A stretch of DNA of 64,000 bases, taken from positions 5,632,526-5,696,525 of the forward strand of contig CM030937.1 in NCBI GenBank assembly GCA_018136815.1. The letters are read 5' to 3'. Source of the DNA: Isochrysis galbana (taxonomy: Eukaryota > Haptophyta > Isochrysidales > Isochrysidaceae). Under the pieces are notes generated by a model. It saw only the letters and a list, made by a program, of their open reading frames with translations, had not been told where the DNA came from and ran no database searches. A program made the position numbers and the translations under genes. Of this stretch, positions 1-10,559 are shown piece by piece (the first letter of the stretch is position 1; every line of letters begins with the position of its first letter).

Positions 1-944
1 CCCTCGCACCGCAGGAATACCTCGATTCGATCCGGCCCGACGCCGAGGGCCATGGCCCGATTTACCGATTGACGTCGTCGACGGGCGCTCGGGCGCTCGG
101 GCGCTCGCTTGGGTGCCTGGAGGTCCAGCTCCTCTCGCCTGCCTCTAGCCTCTAGTGGCCGTGCGGCGCGGTGGGACACTAGTAGCTTAGCGGTTAGCGG
201 ACACCTTCAACCTTCAAGAATGTTTTCTATGAATAAGTATTATTGTCCCGTATTTGTATTTAATATTCATAATGTGTAATGTTTATAAACATCACTCAAC
301 TCATCGGCTATCTTGCGGAGCCGGCTGCGGCTGCTCGCCAGCCACTAGGCGTTTGCGCGCACAAGTGTGCCAACCCCATTTTCAGCTCACCTTCACTGTA
401 GTTGAGCTCAATCCAAAACAATGCGCCAGGGGTGTCGATCTCATCCGCCAAGTATGCCTCTCCTTTCTCCATGACCGTGGGACAGATGGCACGCGAGATG
501 CGAGATGCGAGCGAGCCAGGCCGCCAGGCCGAGCCAGCCAGCAGCGAGCCGGGGCCGCGTTCGCCGTCGCTCGTAGCTCGTCGGCCGCCGATATGCGATA
601 TGCGCCCCCCCCCCCCAAGGTAAAAAGTATAAAAAATACATGGAGTAGCGTAACGCGTAACCGTCACTCATGATTGCCGCCACTAAGTTCAATCAAGCTC
701 GGGGTGGCACGGTGGCACACATCACACATCGTCCATCGTCGGATCGTCGAGGAACCCAAAACCCAAAACGAAACGCACCTGAGACGCGGATTCAGCGGAC
801 ATCCGACACACAAACACAACACAACAACGGAACCCGCCCCCCGAGCACGAGAAACAACAAACAACTACGAATCCACGCATCCACGCACACCTCGGATGGT
901 CACATGGTCACGCAGTCACGCATCACGCATCACACTCAAACTAG
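1..944. other. Non-coding stretch without a recognisable gene
   Basis: No convincing reading frame was found on either strand. Around 85-110 there is a short direct repeat of the octamer gggcgctc. Around 480-610 there are small duplications of a gatgcga motif and a C run. Short frames here lack any domain and overlap each other on opposite strands, so I treat them as chance. Confidence 0.6.
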
Positions 945-1170
945 ACACCCAAAAGGCTTGCCCAGAACCCACACTCTGAACCAAGCCCAAGGTAGTGCAC
1001 CTGGGCCGGACCCCGGAAACCGACGAAAAAGGAATGGAGGGGGCAAGGGAAGGAGGTGGAGAGATGGGCGATGAGGGAGATGTCGGTGGAGAGGTAGGGA
1101 AACCTAGACTTAGTACATTTTACCTGTTAGCTGTTAGCCCAGAATCTTCAGATGTTTTGTTTTTTTTGGC
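945..1170 (+). repeat. Dispersed repeat, LINE 3'-tail-like (copy 1)
   Basis: This segment matches 31035-31240 in the same orientation, including a shared block ccccggaaaccg, a purine-rich stretch and a terminal block aatcttcagatgtt followed by a T-rich run. A third partial copy of the end lies at about 18940-19035. At 18.7 kb the tail follows a LINE C-terminal coding fragment, so I infer that it is the 3' untranslated tail of the same non-LTR family. It lies just upstream of the acyltransferase gene and may contribute promoter sequence. Confidence 0.55.
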
Positions 1171-1297
1171 CACAAGGGCGGACGGCGCCGAGCCGCTCGC
1201 TCTCCCTCTCCCTCTCCCTCCCCTACTCTCCTACTCTCGCTCCCTCCCTCCCTGCGCACGACGCTTGTAGACAGGCGTGGTGACTCCGTCTTGCGGG

Positions 1298-2473
1298 ATG
1301 GGCGTCACGTGGCGCTCTCGACTCGTCTTCCCCTACCTGGTGCTGAGTGCACTCATTGGCTCAGTCCACCTCATCCTGCCAGCAGCGCTCGCTCTACTCC
1401 CCCTCCCCTTTGCTCGCCCCCGCCGCGCCTACCGTGGCGCTGTGCGCTGCGTGGCACGCGCGTGGTTTACTCTTGCCGCCTCACTGCTCGAGCGCGAATC
1501 CGCCGTCCTCGTTAGCGGCCAGCTCCCCGCACCCGCTGACCGGTGCACATTGATGCTCTGCAACCACAACTCGAGGGTCGACTGGATGTACATCTGGGTG
1601 CTGGTAGCCCGGTATGGCACGAGTGCCGACCTGCGGATCGCCCTCAAAAGCTCACTGCGCAGCGCCCCCTTCTTCGGCTGGGCGATGCAGGCCTTTCTCT
1701 TTGTCTTTCTTTCCCGGCACAACCGTGAGCGTGACTTGACCGAGATCCGCGATGTGCTTGGCTACGTCGTCCATACGCTCCGCGAGCCCACCTCCTTCCT
1801 GCTGTTTCCAGAGGGGACAGATCTCTCGCCTTCCAACCTCAAGAAGGCAAGGGCGTGGGCGGCAGCCCACGGCCGACCCCAGTTTCACCACCTACTCCAG
1901 CCACGGTCGGCCGGCTTCATCGAGACGGTCCGTGCGATGGGCGACGCGCTCGACGCAGTGTATGACATCACTGTCACCTATACGCTATCAGGTGGGACGG
2001 CGGCGGACAAGCCCGAGAGCGCGGCGGCTGACGATCCCTCGACCGTTTCCGTCACGCCGCTACGCCCGTCCGAGGTGGACATGCTCCGTGGGCGCTTCCC
2101 TGAGGCGGTCCGTCTGCACATGCACCGTTACAGCCGCAGCGAGCTGCCCACCTCGGATGAAGCGCTGGCCCAGTGGCTCGAGGAGCGCTGGCGCGCGAAG
2201 GAGTCTTTTATCACTGCTGCACTTGCGGAGCAGGCGTCTTCATTGGATGAGGCCGTCGTCCAGCCGGTGGCCGATTATGCGCGATTCCGCCTCCTCTGGG
2301 GTGTTGCGTCTGTCGTGGTGGTGCTAGGATTCACAATCGTGCCGATCCTCCCACTGCCGACCATAATGGGTTGCGTACTCCTAGCGATTGCCACACGATT
2401 CTGGGGCGGGCTTGGAGCGATTGAGATGGCGACGACGCCTCGCGCAATCACACGTGAGGTGAAGCACACGTGA
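1298..2473 (+). CDS. Lysophospholipid acyltransferase (AGPAT / LCLAT1-like)
   Basis: This is a single-exon protein of 391 aa. It should transfer an acyl chain to a lysophospholipid (lysophosphatidate or lysocardiolipin type) at the ER or another internal membrane. The PlsC signature is intact: an HX4D block NHNSRVD at about residues 89-95, and FPEGTD at about 170-175. The region between them (KSSLRSAPFFGWAMQAF) and the later block HPRT-like LQPRSAGF followed by LDAVYDITVTY are typical of the LCLAT1/AGPAT3-5 branch. A hydrophobic segment lies at the N-terminus (about 10-35), and one or two more lie near the C-terminus (about 330-370). I chose ATG 1298; an in-frame GTG lies 21 bases upstream. 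Exact substrate cannot be told from sequence. No intron is needed. Confidence 0.9.
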   Translation: MGVTWRSRLVFPYLVLSALIGSVHLILPAALALLPLPFARPRRAYRGAVRCVARAWFTLAASLLERESAVLVSGQLPAPADRCTLMLCNHNSRVDWMYIWVLVARYGTSADLRIALKSSLRSAPFFGWAMQAFLFVFLSRHNRERDLTEIRDVLGYVVHTLREPTSFLLFPEGTDLSPSNLKKARAWAAAHGRPQFHHLLQPRSAGFIETVRAMGDALDAVYDITVTYTLSGGTAADKPESAAADDPSTVSVTPLRPSEVDMLRGRFPEAVRLHMHRYSRSELPTSDEALAQWLEERWRAKESFITAALAEQASSLDEAVVQPVADYARFRLLWGVASVVVVLGFTIVPILPLPTIMGCVLLAIATRFWGGLGAIEMATTPRAITREVKHT

Positions 2474-3167
2474 GTGGGCGCAGCGCTTCGTCCACTCCAC
2501 CTGCCCGTGCAAATATGAATGTCGGCGAACATCATCCTCATTCTTCATTGTGTGAAGATGCATTGTTCGATTGTCAACCTTTGGTCAGAGTGATTCTCTC
2601 AACCCCATGTTCTGGTCGCCGTGTGTCAACTTCTAAAGTGGTAACAATGGCCATTGTACATTTTGCTAAACCCAATAGAAATAGGAAGCGCCAAAGGAAA
2701 ATGTAAAGTGTTCGACGCTAAAGCTAAATAAAGCTAAGGTGCGGGACTTCTACCGTCCCCGCTCTGACACTTGTGACTTCCAATACCCCCCCCCTCCTCC
2801 GCGCCAAAAGGCGCGGGACTTCGACCGTCCCCATTGTGACTGCCCCCCCCCCCCCTCCCACACACACACTTCACTGGGCTTTTCACAGACGCCTCCTGTG
2901 AAAAGGTCACACTGCTTGTGAAAAGATTGGGCCCCCTGACGGTATGATTATTCTCGACCCCCTTCCCCCCCCCCTGAGTCCCCCCCCCCCCCCCCCTTCC
3001 CCCCGCCGCCGAGTCCCCCCACCCCCCCCCTCCCCGCCGAGCTCCCCCAACCCCTCGCCTCCCCCCTCCCCCTCCTTAGCCGCCGAGCCGTCCCCCATCC
3101 GCCCAGCGCCCCGGCCCCTCTACACGCCCAGCGCCCCAGCCCCCTCCTTCGCCTCGTTCTCCCTGAC
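2474..3167. other. C-rich intergenic region with a short direct repeat
   Basis: No gene is seen. A block gcgggacttc[tg]accgtcccc occurs twice, at about 2741 and 2814. From 2760 to 3110 the plus strand is extremely C-rich with runs of 10 to 17 C, broken by ccgccgag. Frames through it are low-complexity proline. It forms the 5' flank of the ankyrin gene. Confidence 0.6.
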
Positions 3168-4405
3168 ATGACACCACCCCTCGTGCGCGCATGCGCACGA
3201 GAGGGCGACGATGTGCGAGCCGTCGAGCTCCTGCTCGGACAGGGTCACGCGGGACGCCTCGAGGAGAGCGCGGCAGGCGGAGGGTTGACAGCCCTCATGG
3301 CCGCGTGCAAGCAAGGCAACTTCTCGTGCGTTGAGCGCCTCCTGCACGCGGGTGCCCACGCCGACGCGGTGGACGACAAGGGGTTCACCCCCCTTCTATG
3401 GGCCTGCAGATACCGACATGCGCCGTGTGTGGAGGTGCTGCTTCGTGCCAAGGCCGCGCTCGAGCTGAGCCCACCAAGCGGGAAGACGGCCCTCTTGGTG
3501 GCATGCCAAGTGGGCAGCCACGAGTGCACACAGGCCCTGCTCCGGGCCAAAGCCGCGGTGGACGCGAGCAGCGCCAAGGGGTACACTGCCTTGATGCTTG
3601 CTTGCGCACGGGGGCACCACATGTGCGCGGAAGAGCTGCTGTGCGCCAAGGCCTCGCCGCACGTGTTTGAGTCGCATGGTTGGACGGCCCTGATGATTGC
3701 GGCCTCCGAGACCAGCAGCCACTTAGGGCATGTGTTGTGCATCGACATGCTGTTGCGCGCCGGCGCGCGACTGACCGACTGCACATCGACCGGTCTGACG
3801 GCCCTGGCGCGGGCCGCGTGCAATGGGAACGAGGGGTGCGTTAAGGCGCTCGTGCGGGCGAGAGCGGGCGTGCACACGGCCGACGAGGACGGATGGACGC
3901 CCCTGCACTATGCGGTGGAACATGGACATGGCTCGTGCGTGGGCGTCCTGCTGGAGGCGCACGCGGATCCCTGCGCCGCCGACATTGACGGGATGGATGC
4001 GCTGATGCTGTCGTGCATGCACGGGGACGAGGGGTGCGTGAAGGCGCAGACGGCGATGTCCTACGCACGCTCGCCAAAGCCGCGCTCCCATGCCTCTCGC
4101 GCATCGAGTGGAGTACCTTCAGTGTATCCTCCAACTGCTCCACCGTGTGTCTGTCTCATGCGGATCTCGATGACGAGGCCTTGGACATGGTCTGTCGCGT
4201 GCTTGAGGCAGGAGCGTGTCGGAGGACCCATACGCTCATCCTCGACCGCAACCGGATCGGACCGGCGGGCGTGCAGCGCCTGTGCGAGCTCGCGCGGAGC
4301 TTCCGGCTGTCGTCGGTAAACCTCTCGTGCAACCCTATTGGCGCGGAGAGCCAGCCAATGCTCTCACAGTTGAGGAAGCTCAAGGTGCAGGTTACTCTGC
4401 TGTGA
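3168..4405 (+). CDS. Ankyrin-repeat protein with C-terminal leucine-rich repeats, frame broken
   Basis: From ATG 3168 the frame encodes about eight ankyrin repeats, with recurring TALMLACARGHHMCAEELL-type units, to about 4050. The reading then loses sense in that frame. Another frame (to the TGA at 4403-4405) encodes two or three ribonuclease-inhibitor-type LRR units, for example LILDRNRIGPAGVQRLCEL and LSCNPIGAES. The switch lies near 4047-4060 and needs a net shift of one base. No good GT-AG intron explains it, so it is a frameshift mutation or a sequencing error. If the parts belong together the product is about 410 aa, a cytosolic protein-binding scaffold of unknown partner. The last five codons and the stop fall in a dispersed repeat (4388-4560), so the original 3' end may have been replaced. 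Confidence 0.65.
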
Positions 4406-4560
4406 TCACGATGCAATTGAGTGTGTGTGTGCGGGGGGGGAAGGGGGGTCGGAGAGGGGGGTCGAATACTCTAGTAAATATAACATGTATATATGCGGGG
4501 GGTAATTTCCCCCCGTGTTCGGGTGGTGCACTGGGACTTTTGATGGCCCGCACCTTCTCG
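4388..4560 (+). repeat. Dispersed repeat (inverted copy at 18297-18480)
   Basis: About 170 bp here is the reverse complement of 18297-18480. Both begin gcaggttactctgctgtgat, pass through a G-rich run, gtcgaatactctagta and a hairpin of the form ggggggtaatttcccccc, and end near gatggcccgcacctt. In both places the first bases supply the last codons and the TGA of an adjacent reading frame. The internal hairpin and size suggest a MITE or another non-autonomous element. Confidence 0.7.
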
Positions 4561-4754
4561 ACCCCTATTGTGGTTCGGGGGAGAGTAGAACCGCTCCTAG
4601 GTAAATTTACATTTTTAACAAATTTTTATGGGTCATCGTCATCGTTATCGGTCGCGGTGCGATAAATTATCGATGTCGATCGATAAAGGGACGGAGCTAG
4701 CGCTCACTCAAGGCAGGACTCCCTGTCCCGCGTCAAGCGCACAAGCGCACCCTT

Positions 4755-4860
4755 CCCGGCGCTGGGGGGTGAATGGTTCTCGCCGCCCATGAGGAGCGGA
4801 ACCCAGAGAGTGGAGGGGGCGCGAGGCCCCCCTCCATGGCGACCAATCGTAAGATTAGTT
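4755..4860 (-). repeat. Dispersed repeat family R1, partial copy
   Basis: This segment matches 30245-30345: shared atggttctcgcc, gggcgcgaggcccccctcca and gaccaatc[ga]taagattag. The same ctcgcg-ggcccc palindromic block opens the longer R1 copies at 9930 and 16530 in the other orientation. It is a fragment of one end of that family. Confidence 0.6.
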
Positions 4861-6462
4861 GAAGCGTTGGCGGTGCCTATGATGGCTAATGGGTGGATAG
4901 GTGCGGGGGCTGCTTGGGCGGGGGAGCCAAAAGACAAAAAAAATCGCCTTGCGAATGGCGAATGGCCGTGGCGCCTCAGCCAGATGCCAGATGGCCGGCG
5001 CCGGCGTCGCACCCCCATGCACCTTTTTTTTCTCGCTCCTCGCGCTTTCAACACTACACCCCTCGCGCTTTAGGGTTTAGGGTTTAGTGTTGTTGAACCA
5101 CCCGCTTGGCGCTTCGTAATGGGCCAGCGGCGCACGCTACACACTACAACACTCTAGGCTACAAATAGGCAGCGGCCGTGGTGAGCTGTGGGCTGTGGGC
5201 TGCGGGCGGAGTGGACGACTTCAGATGCCGATAGCGAGCGTGATTTCGTCGCGGTCAGGTGGATCTTCGCGACGAGTCTGTCGGGAGTGCTTGTGAGGGC
5301 CCCAATCCACCGGGCACCGGGCCCGGCGTCTCAGCTGCCCTGTGAGTCTGTCTGTGTGAATCTGCCCGCGAGTCGTTCAGCGTCAATTTCTGTAGTCTTC
5401 AATATATGTATACAAAAAATCGAATTTCGCGTTCGAATTCTTAATATTCATGCTAGGGGCCTATTAGATAGTGACCATATTAGCTGCCTGGGCGCAAAAA
5501 ATACAGATCAGGGTGCTAATTTGACCTAGTTATGACAAGGTCAAGTCGTTGTCTTTAAGACTACCGGCAGTCTTCGTTGCGCCCCTTCAACCGTTGGGAG
5601 GAAGCGTACCAATAGCCTGGATGGAATTCTGCGCGTAGGCGAGCGCGTAGGCAAGCCGGTGTGCCGGTGTCATCCACCTCAGGTTGGGGTTGGAATAGTG
5701 GTGTGGTGTGGGGCTGGCGGCCATGCTGCATGGTGCATGGACAAGTGAAGCAGAAATCGGCCGAGTGCGGTGGCATGAAACGCCGGTGAGACCGCCGACC
5801 GGTGTCCCCGGACCATTTAGTCCGAGCACCAGCGACAAGGCGGGGGCTGACCCACCGCCGTGCTCTCGCTGGAGCTCGGCGAAGCCGTCGGCCTCTCAGG
5901 CGGGTCGGTCGCCATCGCTCTGCCGCGGATTCGGATTCGAGCGGGGAGAGAGACGAGGGTAAATCTTTCCCCGGTCCCACGATACAAAAAAACTGGGCCT
6001 CCGCATCAACAAGAGTATTTTATAACTCAGCCTCCCCCACCTCCTACGCTCTACCAACGGTATCCATTTCACCCACAAATGCCAAATACCGCGAGAAAAA
6101 AACGAATTGAATGAGCAAATTTAGGACAGCACGAGCGCACTCGCAGCAAGCAATAGTGGTGATGGCCAGGCTGCCCATGCCCATGCTTGTGTAATGCACC
6201 ATATCACCCACTTGAAGTACATGATCCATGAACCATGAAGGCGCTCGTGACACGTAGCTAGAATTCCAACACCAAACCCAACTCCACCCAAGTCCGAAAT
6301 CCATTCGTCGGGCCCCTTCTAGCCCTACTCTTCGTTGCAAGCGCCAAGGCCGGGACTTCATCACGCACCGTGAGCTGGGCGTGCAAGTGCTAGAAGGGTA
6401 GTTGTTCGATATTCGCAGTTTAGCCTCCAAGAAGGAGGCTGTGTATGCACCCTCTTCCCGAC
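4861..6462. other. Intergenic region with a short repeat fragment
   Basis: No gene is recognised. Bases 5535-5590 are the reverse complement of 30722-30772 (shared gaaggggcgcaacgaagact and aaagacaacgactt), a coding-like piece of a retroelement. Around 5069-5085 there are two copies of tttaggg, too few for a telomeric tract. Candidate frames at 5561-5980 (minus) show no domain. Confidence 0.5.
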
Positions 6463-7134
6463 TCAACCATCATCTGCTACGGCTCCTTGCGCTTTTTCGC
6501 GATCGTCAATGGTGCAGCCATCAAGCTCAGCGCAATCGGTACAGAATTGTATCACTTCTTTTGTGCTCAAGTGGAGGATGTCTTCTACGGCGTCACAATG
6601 ACCGGTGTTGAGACAGCGGTCCACGCACCACCTCCTTGTGTCCCTCATTGCCAGATTCATGTCCTTGCGCTCCTGCACCATCTCGGCCATGTCAGCGGCC
6701 GTCTGCCGGTCAACCTCAGGTACGCCGGCTCGCCAGTTGAGGTTTGCGAGGAACTTTTCCCTCTGCATGGGCGGAATATGGTCGAGTCTTAGAATCCGCA
6801 CGTGACGGCCTCCTTCGCAGATTGAACCTCTCTCTCCCTTCCTCCCTCCCTGCCTACCTCTCCCCCTCCCGCCCGCACTCTTTCTCTCCCTCCCTCCCTC
6901 CCACCCTTTCTCTTCCCCCCCTCTCTCTCCCTCTCTCACCTGTTCGATCTCTGATTCGAGTCCTTCCATCTTCTTCACATATGCTGCAAGCGGCTGTGGG
7001 CAGCGGCGGGCGAGCGGCTGGCGGGAGCGTGGGTGGAACGCTGGTGCAAGTCTGTACCCACACACGCTCGGCATGCACGCGCACGCTAGGAGGAGGAGCA
7101 GGAGTGCGGGACGGGGAAGCCATCCGTCCGCCAT
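6463..7134 (-). CDS. Small Cys-rich protein with signal and probable plastid-targeting peptide
   Basis: This is a two-exon gene: 7134-6940 and 6762-6463, with a phase-0 GT-AG intron of 177 bp (pyrimidine-rich on the plus strand), giving 164 aa. The N-terminus is a clear signal peptide: a charged start MADGWLPRP, then a run of leucines, ending near CGYRLAPAF. The following basic and hydroxylated stretch fits a bipartite plastid transit peptide. The mature part has a charged helix, then a Cys cluster with spacing C-x3-C-x5-C-x18-C-x2-C-x6-C (WCVDRCLNTGHC, then FCTDCAELDGC). I do not recognise the family. A thiol-based or metal-binding plastid protein is an inference. A longer in-frame upstream start would add a low-complexity Ser/Pro leader and is less likely. 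Confidence 0.65.
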   Translation of the reverse strand: MADGWLPRPALLLLLLACACMPSVCGYRLAPAFHPRSRQPLARRCPQPLAAYVKKMEGLESEIEQVREGERGGEEKGWEGGRERKSAGGRGRGRQGGRKGERGSICEGGRHVRILRLDHIPPMQREKFLANLNWRAGVPEVDRQTAADMAEMVQERKDMNLAMRDTRRWCVDRCLNTGHCDAVEDILHLSTKEVIQFCTDCAELDGCTIDDREKAQGAVADDG

Positions 7135-7419
7135 GATGGGGGGCGGGGGGGCGGAAGAAGAGAGAGAGGGCGGAGGGCGTGGCGACGAGGGGGACTGGGG
7201 AGGGGAAGAGTACAGATATGATTGACGATGAGAGAGAAAAGAAGAAGGAGAGGGAGAGAGGGACAGCAAGCCATCCCGCCCACATCCGGAGTGTCTCCGT
7301 CAGTCAGGGTGCATACGAAGGAAGAGAGAGCGCACGATCACATCTGGTAAAAGAAGAAAAGGAGATGGGACTGTGAAAAGAGAAGGGTGGTGGTGAGGAC
7401 AAGATGCTGATGGAGCTCT

Positions 7420-7600
7420 ATACTACAAGAGAGAGAGAGAGAGGTCGGGAGAGAGAGAAAGGAAGAGGGAGAGGGGGAGAGAGAGAGGGAGAGAGAGAGA
7501 GAGGGAGAGAGAGAGAGGGAGAGAGAGAGGGAAGGAGAGAGAGAGAGAGAGGGGGGGGGGGAAGGAGAGAGAGAGGGAGAGAGAGAGAGAAGACGATGTG
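7420..7600. repeat. GA-rich homopurine tract
   Basis: About 180 bp of nearly pure purine, (GA)n with GGG interruptions on the plus strand. It lies between the divergent small Cys-rich gene and the MDR gene. Frames through it are REREGERE low complexity and are not genes. Confidence 0.85.
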
Positions 7601-8023
7601 CTGCTGATGAGGGTGTGATGAGCGTCCGACGAGTCTGAGAGAGTAAAGTAAAGCTCCTAAAGGAGTTTAGGATGATATTGGCGGGGGAGGGAACACCAGA
7701 GAGTGTACGAGTGCATGACTTTACTACTCTACCTGCTGTGGATTGTAAAATACAACTAGAGAGGGGGGGGAGGGGGGGGAAGCGAGGAGGAGGAGAGGAG
7801 AGAGGGAGAGGGAAGAGATCTTGAGGTTCGTTCTAACATATAATAGTGTGAGAGGGAGGAGAGAAAAGAAAAGAAGAACAGGGCTCCCCCTCAGGGTGCC
7901 CCCCCCCCCCCTCCCTTTCCCTCCGGAGCACTTTTCTTTTAAAAAGCTTCTCGCACTCGCTCGCCAGATAACTCTTGGAAACGAGGAAGGAGAGAAAGAG
8001 AGGGAGCGGCGAGTCCGCTTGCG

Positions 8024-9259
8024 ATGGCGACGGTGGCCCCTCTGCCGTCCCTCGCGCTCCTCGCCGCGGGCGCAGTGGCGCTCGCCGTGTTGGTGCGACG
8101 GCAGCGAGCAGCGGTAATGATGCCGCCGCCACCCACGATGTGCGCCGTCGTCGCGCGCGATGGCCGGCTCGTCGTGCAGCACGAGTGGCCGACGCCGGTG
8201 GCTGCAGAAGGAGAGGTGCGCTCCCTCCTTCTTCCTGCCCTCGCTCTGCCGGTCTATGCGGCCCATGCCCGCTACCGAGCACTATGTCTTATGCTTGTCG
8301 TCCCGCTCTGCCTTCCGCGGCACTTGTCCCAGGTGCTTATCCGCGTGATGGCAACTGGCATCAACCGGCTGGACACGGTGCAGCGCAAAGGACTGGCCAA
8401 GCCGCCGGCCGGCGTGACCGAGGTACTCGGCCTCGAGTGCGCGGGGGAGGTAGTCGTCTCAAGGGACAGTCGCTTCCTCCTGGGCGATCGCGTGATGGCA
8501 TTGTTGCCGGGCGGGGGATACGCCGAGTACGTGAGCGTCTCTGCCCAGACGGTGCTGCCGATGCCGTCTCACATGACGTGGGCCGAGGGGGCCTCAGTGG
8601 CTGAGGCCTGGCTCACCGCCTACCAGCTCGTTGTGCTGGTCGCCGGCGTGAAGCGGGGCGAGGCGGTGCTAATTCACGCAGCGGCATCCGGAGTGGGCCT
8701 CGCCGCGATCCAGATTGTCGTGGCTCTCGGCGCCATTCCGGTTGTGACTGTGGGCTCAAAGGACAAGCTCGACGTGTGTGTTGAGTATGGCGCTGCTGGT
8801 GGTGCCATTCGGCATGATGGAGATTGGATCACGAAAGTGGCGGCTCTCTCGCCCACAAAGTGCTTCCAGGTGGTGCTAGATCCTGTCGCTGGCGCGTACG
8901 CGGCGCAGAACCTCGAGGCGCTCGCAGTCGATGGCCGATGGGTCCTATACTCGTCGTTGTCGGGCCCTGCCATGGGGGACGAGCTCTCGAAGACGTTCCT
9001 CAAGGCGCTGATGGTGAAGCGCATATCTCTACTTGCGACCACGCTGCGCGCGCGCCCGCTCGAGTATAAGGCGGATCTCGTACGCCGCTTCGCACGCGAC
9101 GTGCTGCCGCAACTCGGCCGCCCAAATGGGATGAGGCTCGCCATCGATTGGCACATACAAGGGCTCGAGCGTGCGCAGGCAGCACACGACTACATGGAGT
9201 CGAACGCGAATATTGGCAAAATTGTGCTCGGCGTTGGAGCCGACGGGGAGGATGCGTAG
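8024..9259 (+). CDS. Quinone oxidoreductase-like MDR dehydrogenase (PIG3/QOR type)
   Basis: Two exons, 8024-8215 and 8333-9259, separated by a 117-bp phase-0 intron that is open in frame and so easily read through by mistake. Spliced length is 372 aa. The join restores the family text EGEVLIRVMATGINRLDTVQRKG. The protein belongs to the medium-chain dehydrogenase/reductase superfamily: a GroES-like domain with VLGLECAGEVV and GDRVMALLPGGGYAEYV, then a Rossmann domain with the nucleotide motif HAAASGVGLAAIQI. There is no zinc-ligand cluster, which fits NADPH quinone reductases of the TP53I3 group. A hydrophobic N-terminal segment (about residues 8-26) before the domain suggests a membrane anchor or targeting peptide. 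Exact substrate is unknown. Confidence 0.88.
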   Translation: MATVAPLPSLALLAAGAVALAVLVRRQRAAVMMPPPPTMCAVVARDGRLVVQHEWPTPVAAEGEVRSLLLPALALPVYAAHARYRALCLMLVVPLCLPRHLSQVLIRVMATGINRLDTVQRKGLAKPPAGVTEVLGLECAGEVVVSRDSRFLLGDRVMALLPGGGYAEYVSVSAQTVLPMPSHMTWAEGASVAEAWLTAYQLVVLVAGVKRGEAVLIHAAASGVGLAAIQIVVALGAIPVVTVGSKDKLDVCVEYGAAGGAIRHDGDWITKVAALSPTKCFQVVLDPVAGAYAAQNLEALAVDGRWVLYSSLSGPAMGDELSKTFLKALMVKRISLLATTLRARPLEYKADLVRRFARDVLPQLGRPNGMRLAIDWHIQGLERAQAAHDYMESNANIGKIVLGVGADGEDA

Positions 9260-9929
9260 CGGTGGAGGAACGGCGTCCCTCGTTCGCCAAGTCGTGGGCA
9301 TATTGACTGTGTTGTGATTGGGGGGAGAACCGCCCCTAGATTTCCCCAAGAGAGAGCGCCTCTCTTGGCTTCCCGCTTTCGGTGCTCCCTCTCCCTTTGC
9401 GGGCTTCCCCCGCGACCGACGGTCCCCCCCCCCCCCCCCCCCCCCCCCCCGGGAATTCCCTCCCGCGCCTGACGGTGCGTCACGTCTAGGGATCTACTTC
9501 CCCCGTTCCTCTTGTTCGGCCCCCCGCGTTTCCCTTCCCTTGTCTCTTACCCCCACCCCACCCCACCCCTTTCTTCCCTTGCGCGCTCCCCCTCCCCCAA
9601 TGTGTGTCCCGCCTTTTTTAGTTTCCCTTTGTCCCAGAGTCTCCAAGTGTCGCCTTCATGGTCGCGCTCTGTGCGGCTCTAGGCGAGCTGTTTGGCCTCT
9701 CTGCGCCCCATGTCGGCACCGGCGGTGTACCCGCCGGTGCCCAGCCTCCCTCGAGCCCTAGTGCTGCCTGTCCACCCCTCTGCGACCCGTCGTGTCCCCA
9801 ACGCCCTCCCCTCTCGCCAATTGTAAACATTCGTCGGACATAAACTTCACCCACACAAAACGCATTGGCATTGCTCATTGCTGCCCAGCATACGGAGCAA
9901 CTTGAAGTTGATAACCTACTTTTATACTT
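9260..9929. other. Intergenic region with a poly-C run
   Basis: There is no gene. A run of about 27 C lies near 9424-9450, followed by C- and CT-rich sequence to about 9600. Short frames here are proline- and serine-rich noise. Confidence 0.6.
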
Positions 9930-10270
9930 TTATAAGTGGGGGTCAATGGGGGCCTCGCGCTCCCCTCATTGCTCATTGCCCATCGCGGATCACCCCCCGG
10001 GGCGGGCCCGCACATCCAACCTCAGCCCCCGCCCTCGCTAGCGTAAGGGCTGGGCAACCATCATACCATCATTCTCATTCTGGCGCAGACCCCTAGTTGG
10101 CGCGGGCGCCGCGAATCGCACTCCCACGCCCGCATTGCAATGGGCCGGCTCTCGGGCTGACTCTGACTCCCCCCATCCCCCGTCCCCCCATCCTTGGCCG
10201 CCAGACATATTATAGGGTCCTCTCGGCGGCTCCCATGGCCAGCGAGGCGAGCGTGGGAGAGGCAGGGTGT
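9930..10270 (+). repeat. Dispersed repeat family R1, uninterrupted copy
   Basis: The order of blocks is: cttttataagt, gggggcctcgcgc, atcgcgga, gcccccgccct, aagggctgggcaa, gcgcagacccctagt, ctcccacgccc, and gcggctcccatggccagcga. The same blocks recur at 16530-18190 (plus, split by an insertion) and, inverted, at 29990-30345. No protein is encoded. The nested short inverted repeats fit a non-autonomous element. Confidence 0.65.
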
Positions 10271-10559
10271 CGTATTCTATATGATGACAGACTTTTACTT
10301 TTAACCTGTGGGTTATTTTTAAGCCTCAAGGCTCAAGGTCTCGTCGATTGGTATACCGCCTCTTCTCTTACTTTCTCTCGATGTCATCAAATGTTCCGTG
10401 TTCCGTGACTGTCTTTTGTCTTCTCTCCGTGTCTCGGTCATAGCTCCCCCAGCGAGGTCTGTCCTCGTTGTGCCGACCCCTCTGTCGCATGTCTGCGCGT
10501 TGCTGAATTGCCTTGGTGCCGACGCTTGGCCGTCCGTCCTGATGTGGTTAGTTTTCGCC

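Noticed and set aside
5069-5085. tttagggtttaggg, plant-type telomere-like text
   Set aside because: Only two copies, internal to the window and without subtelomeric context.
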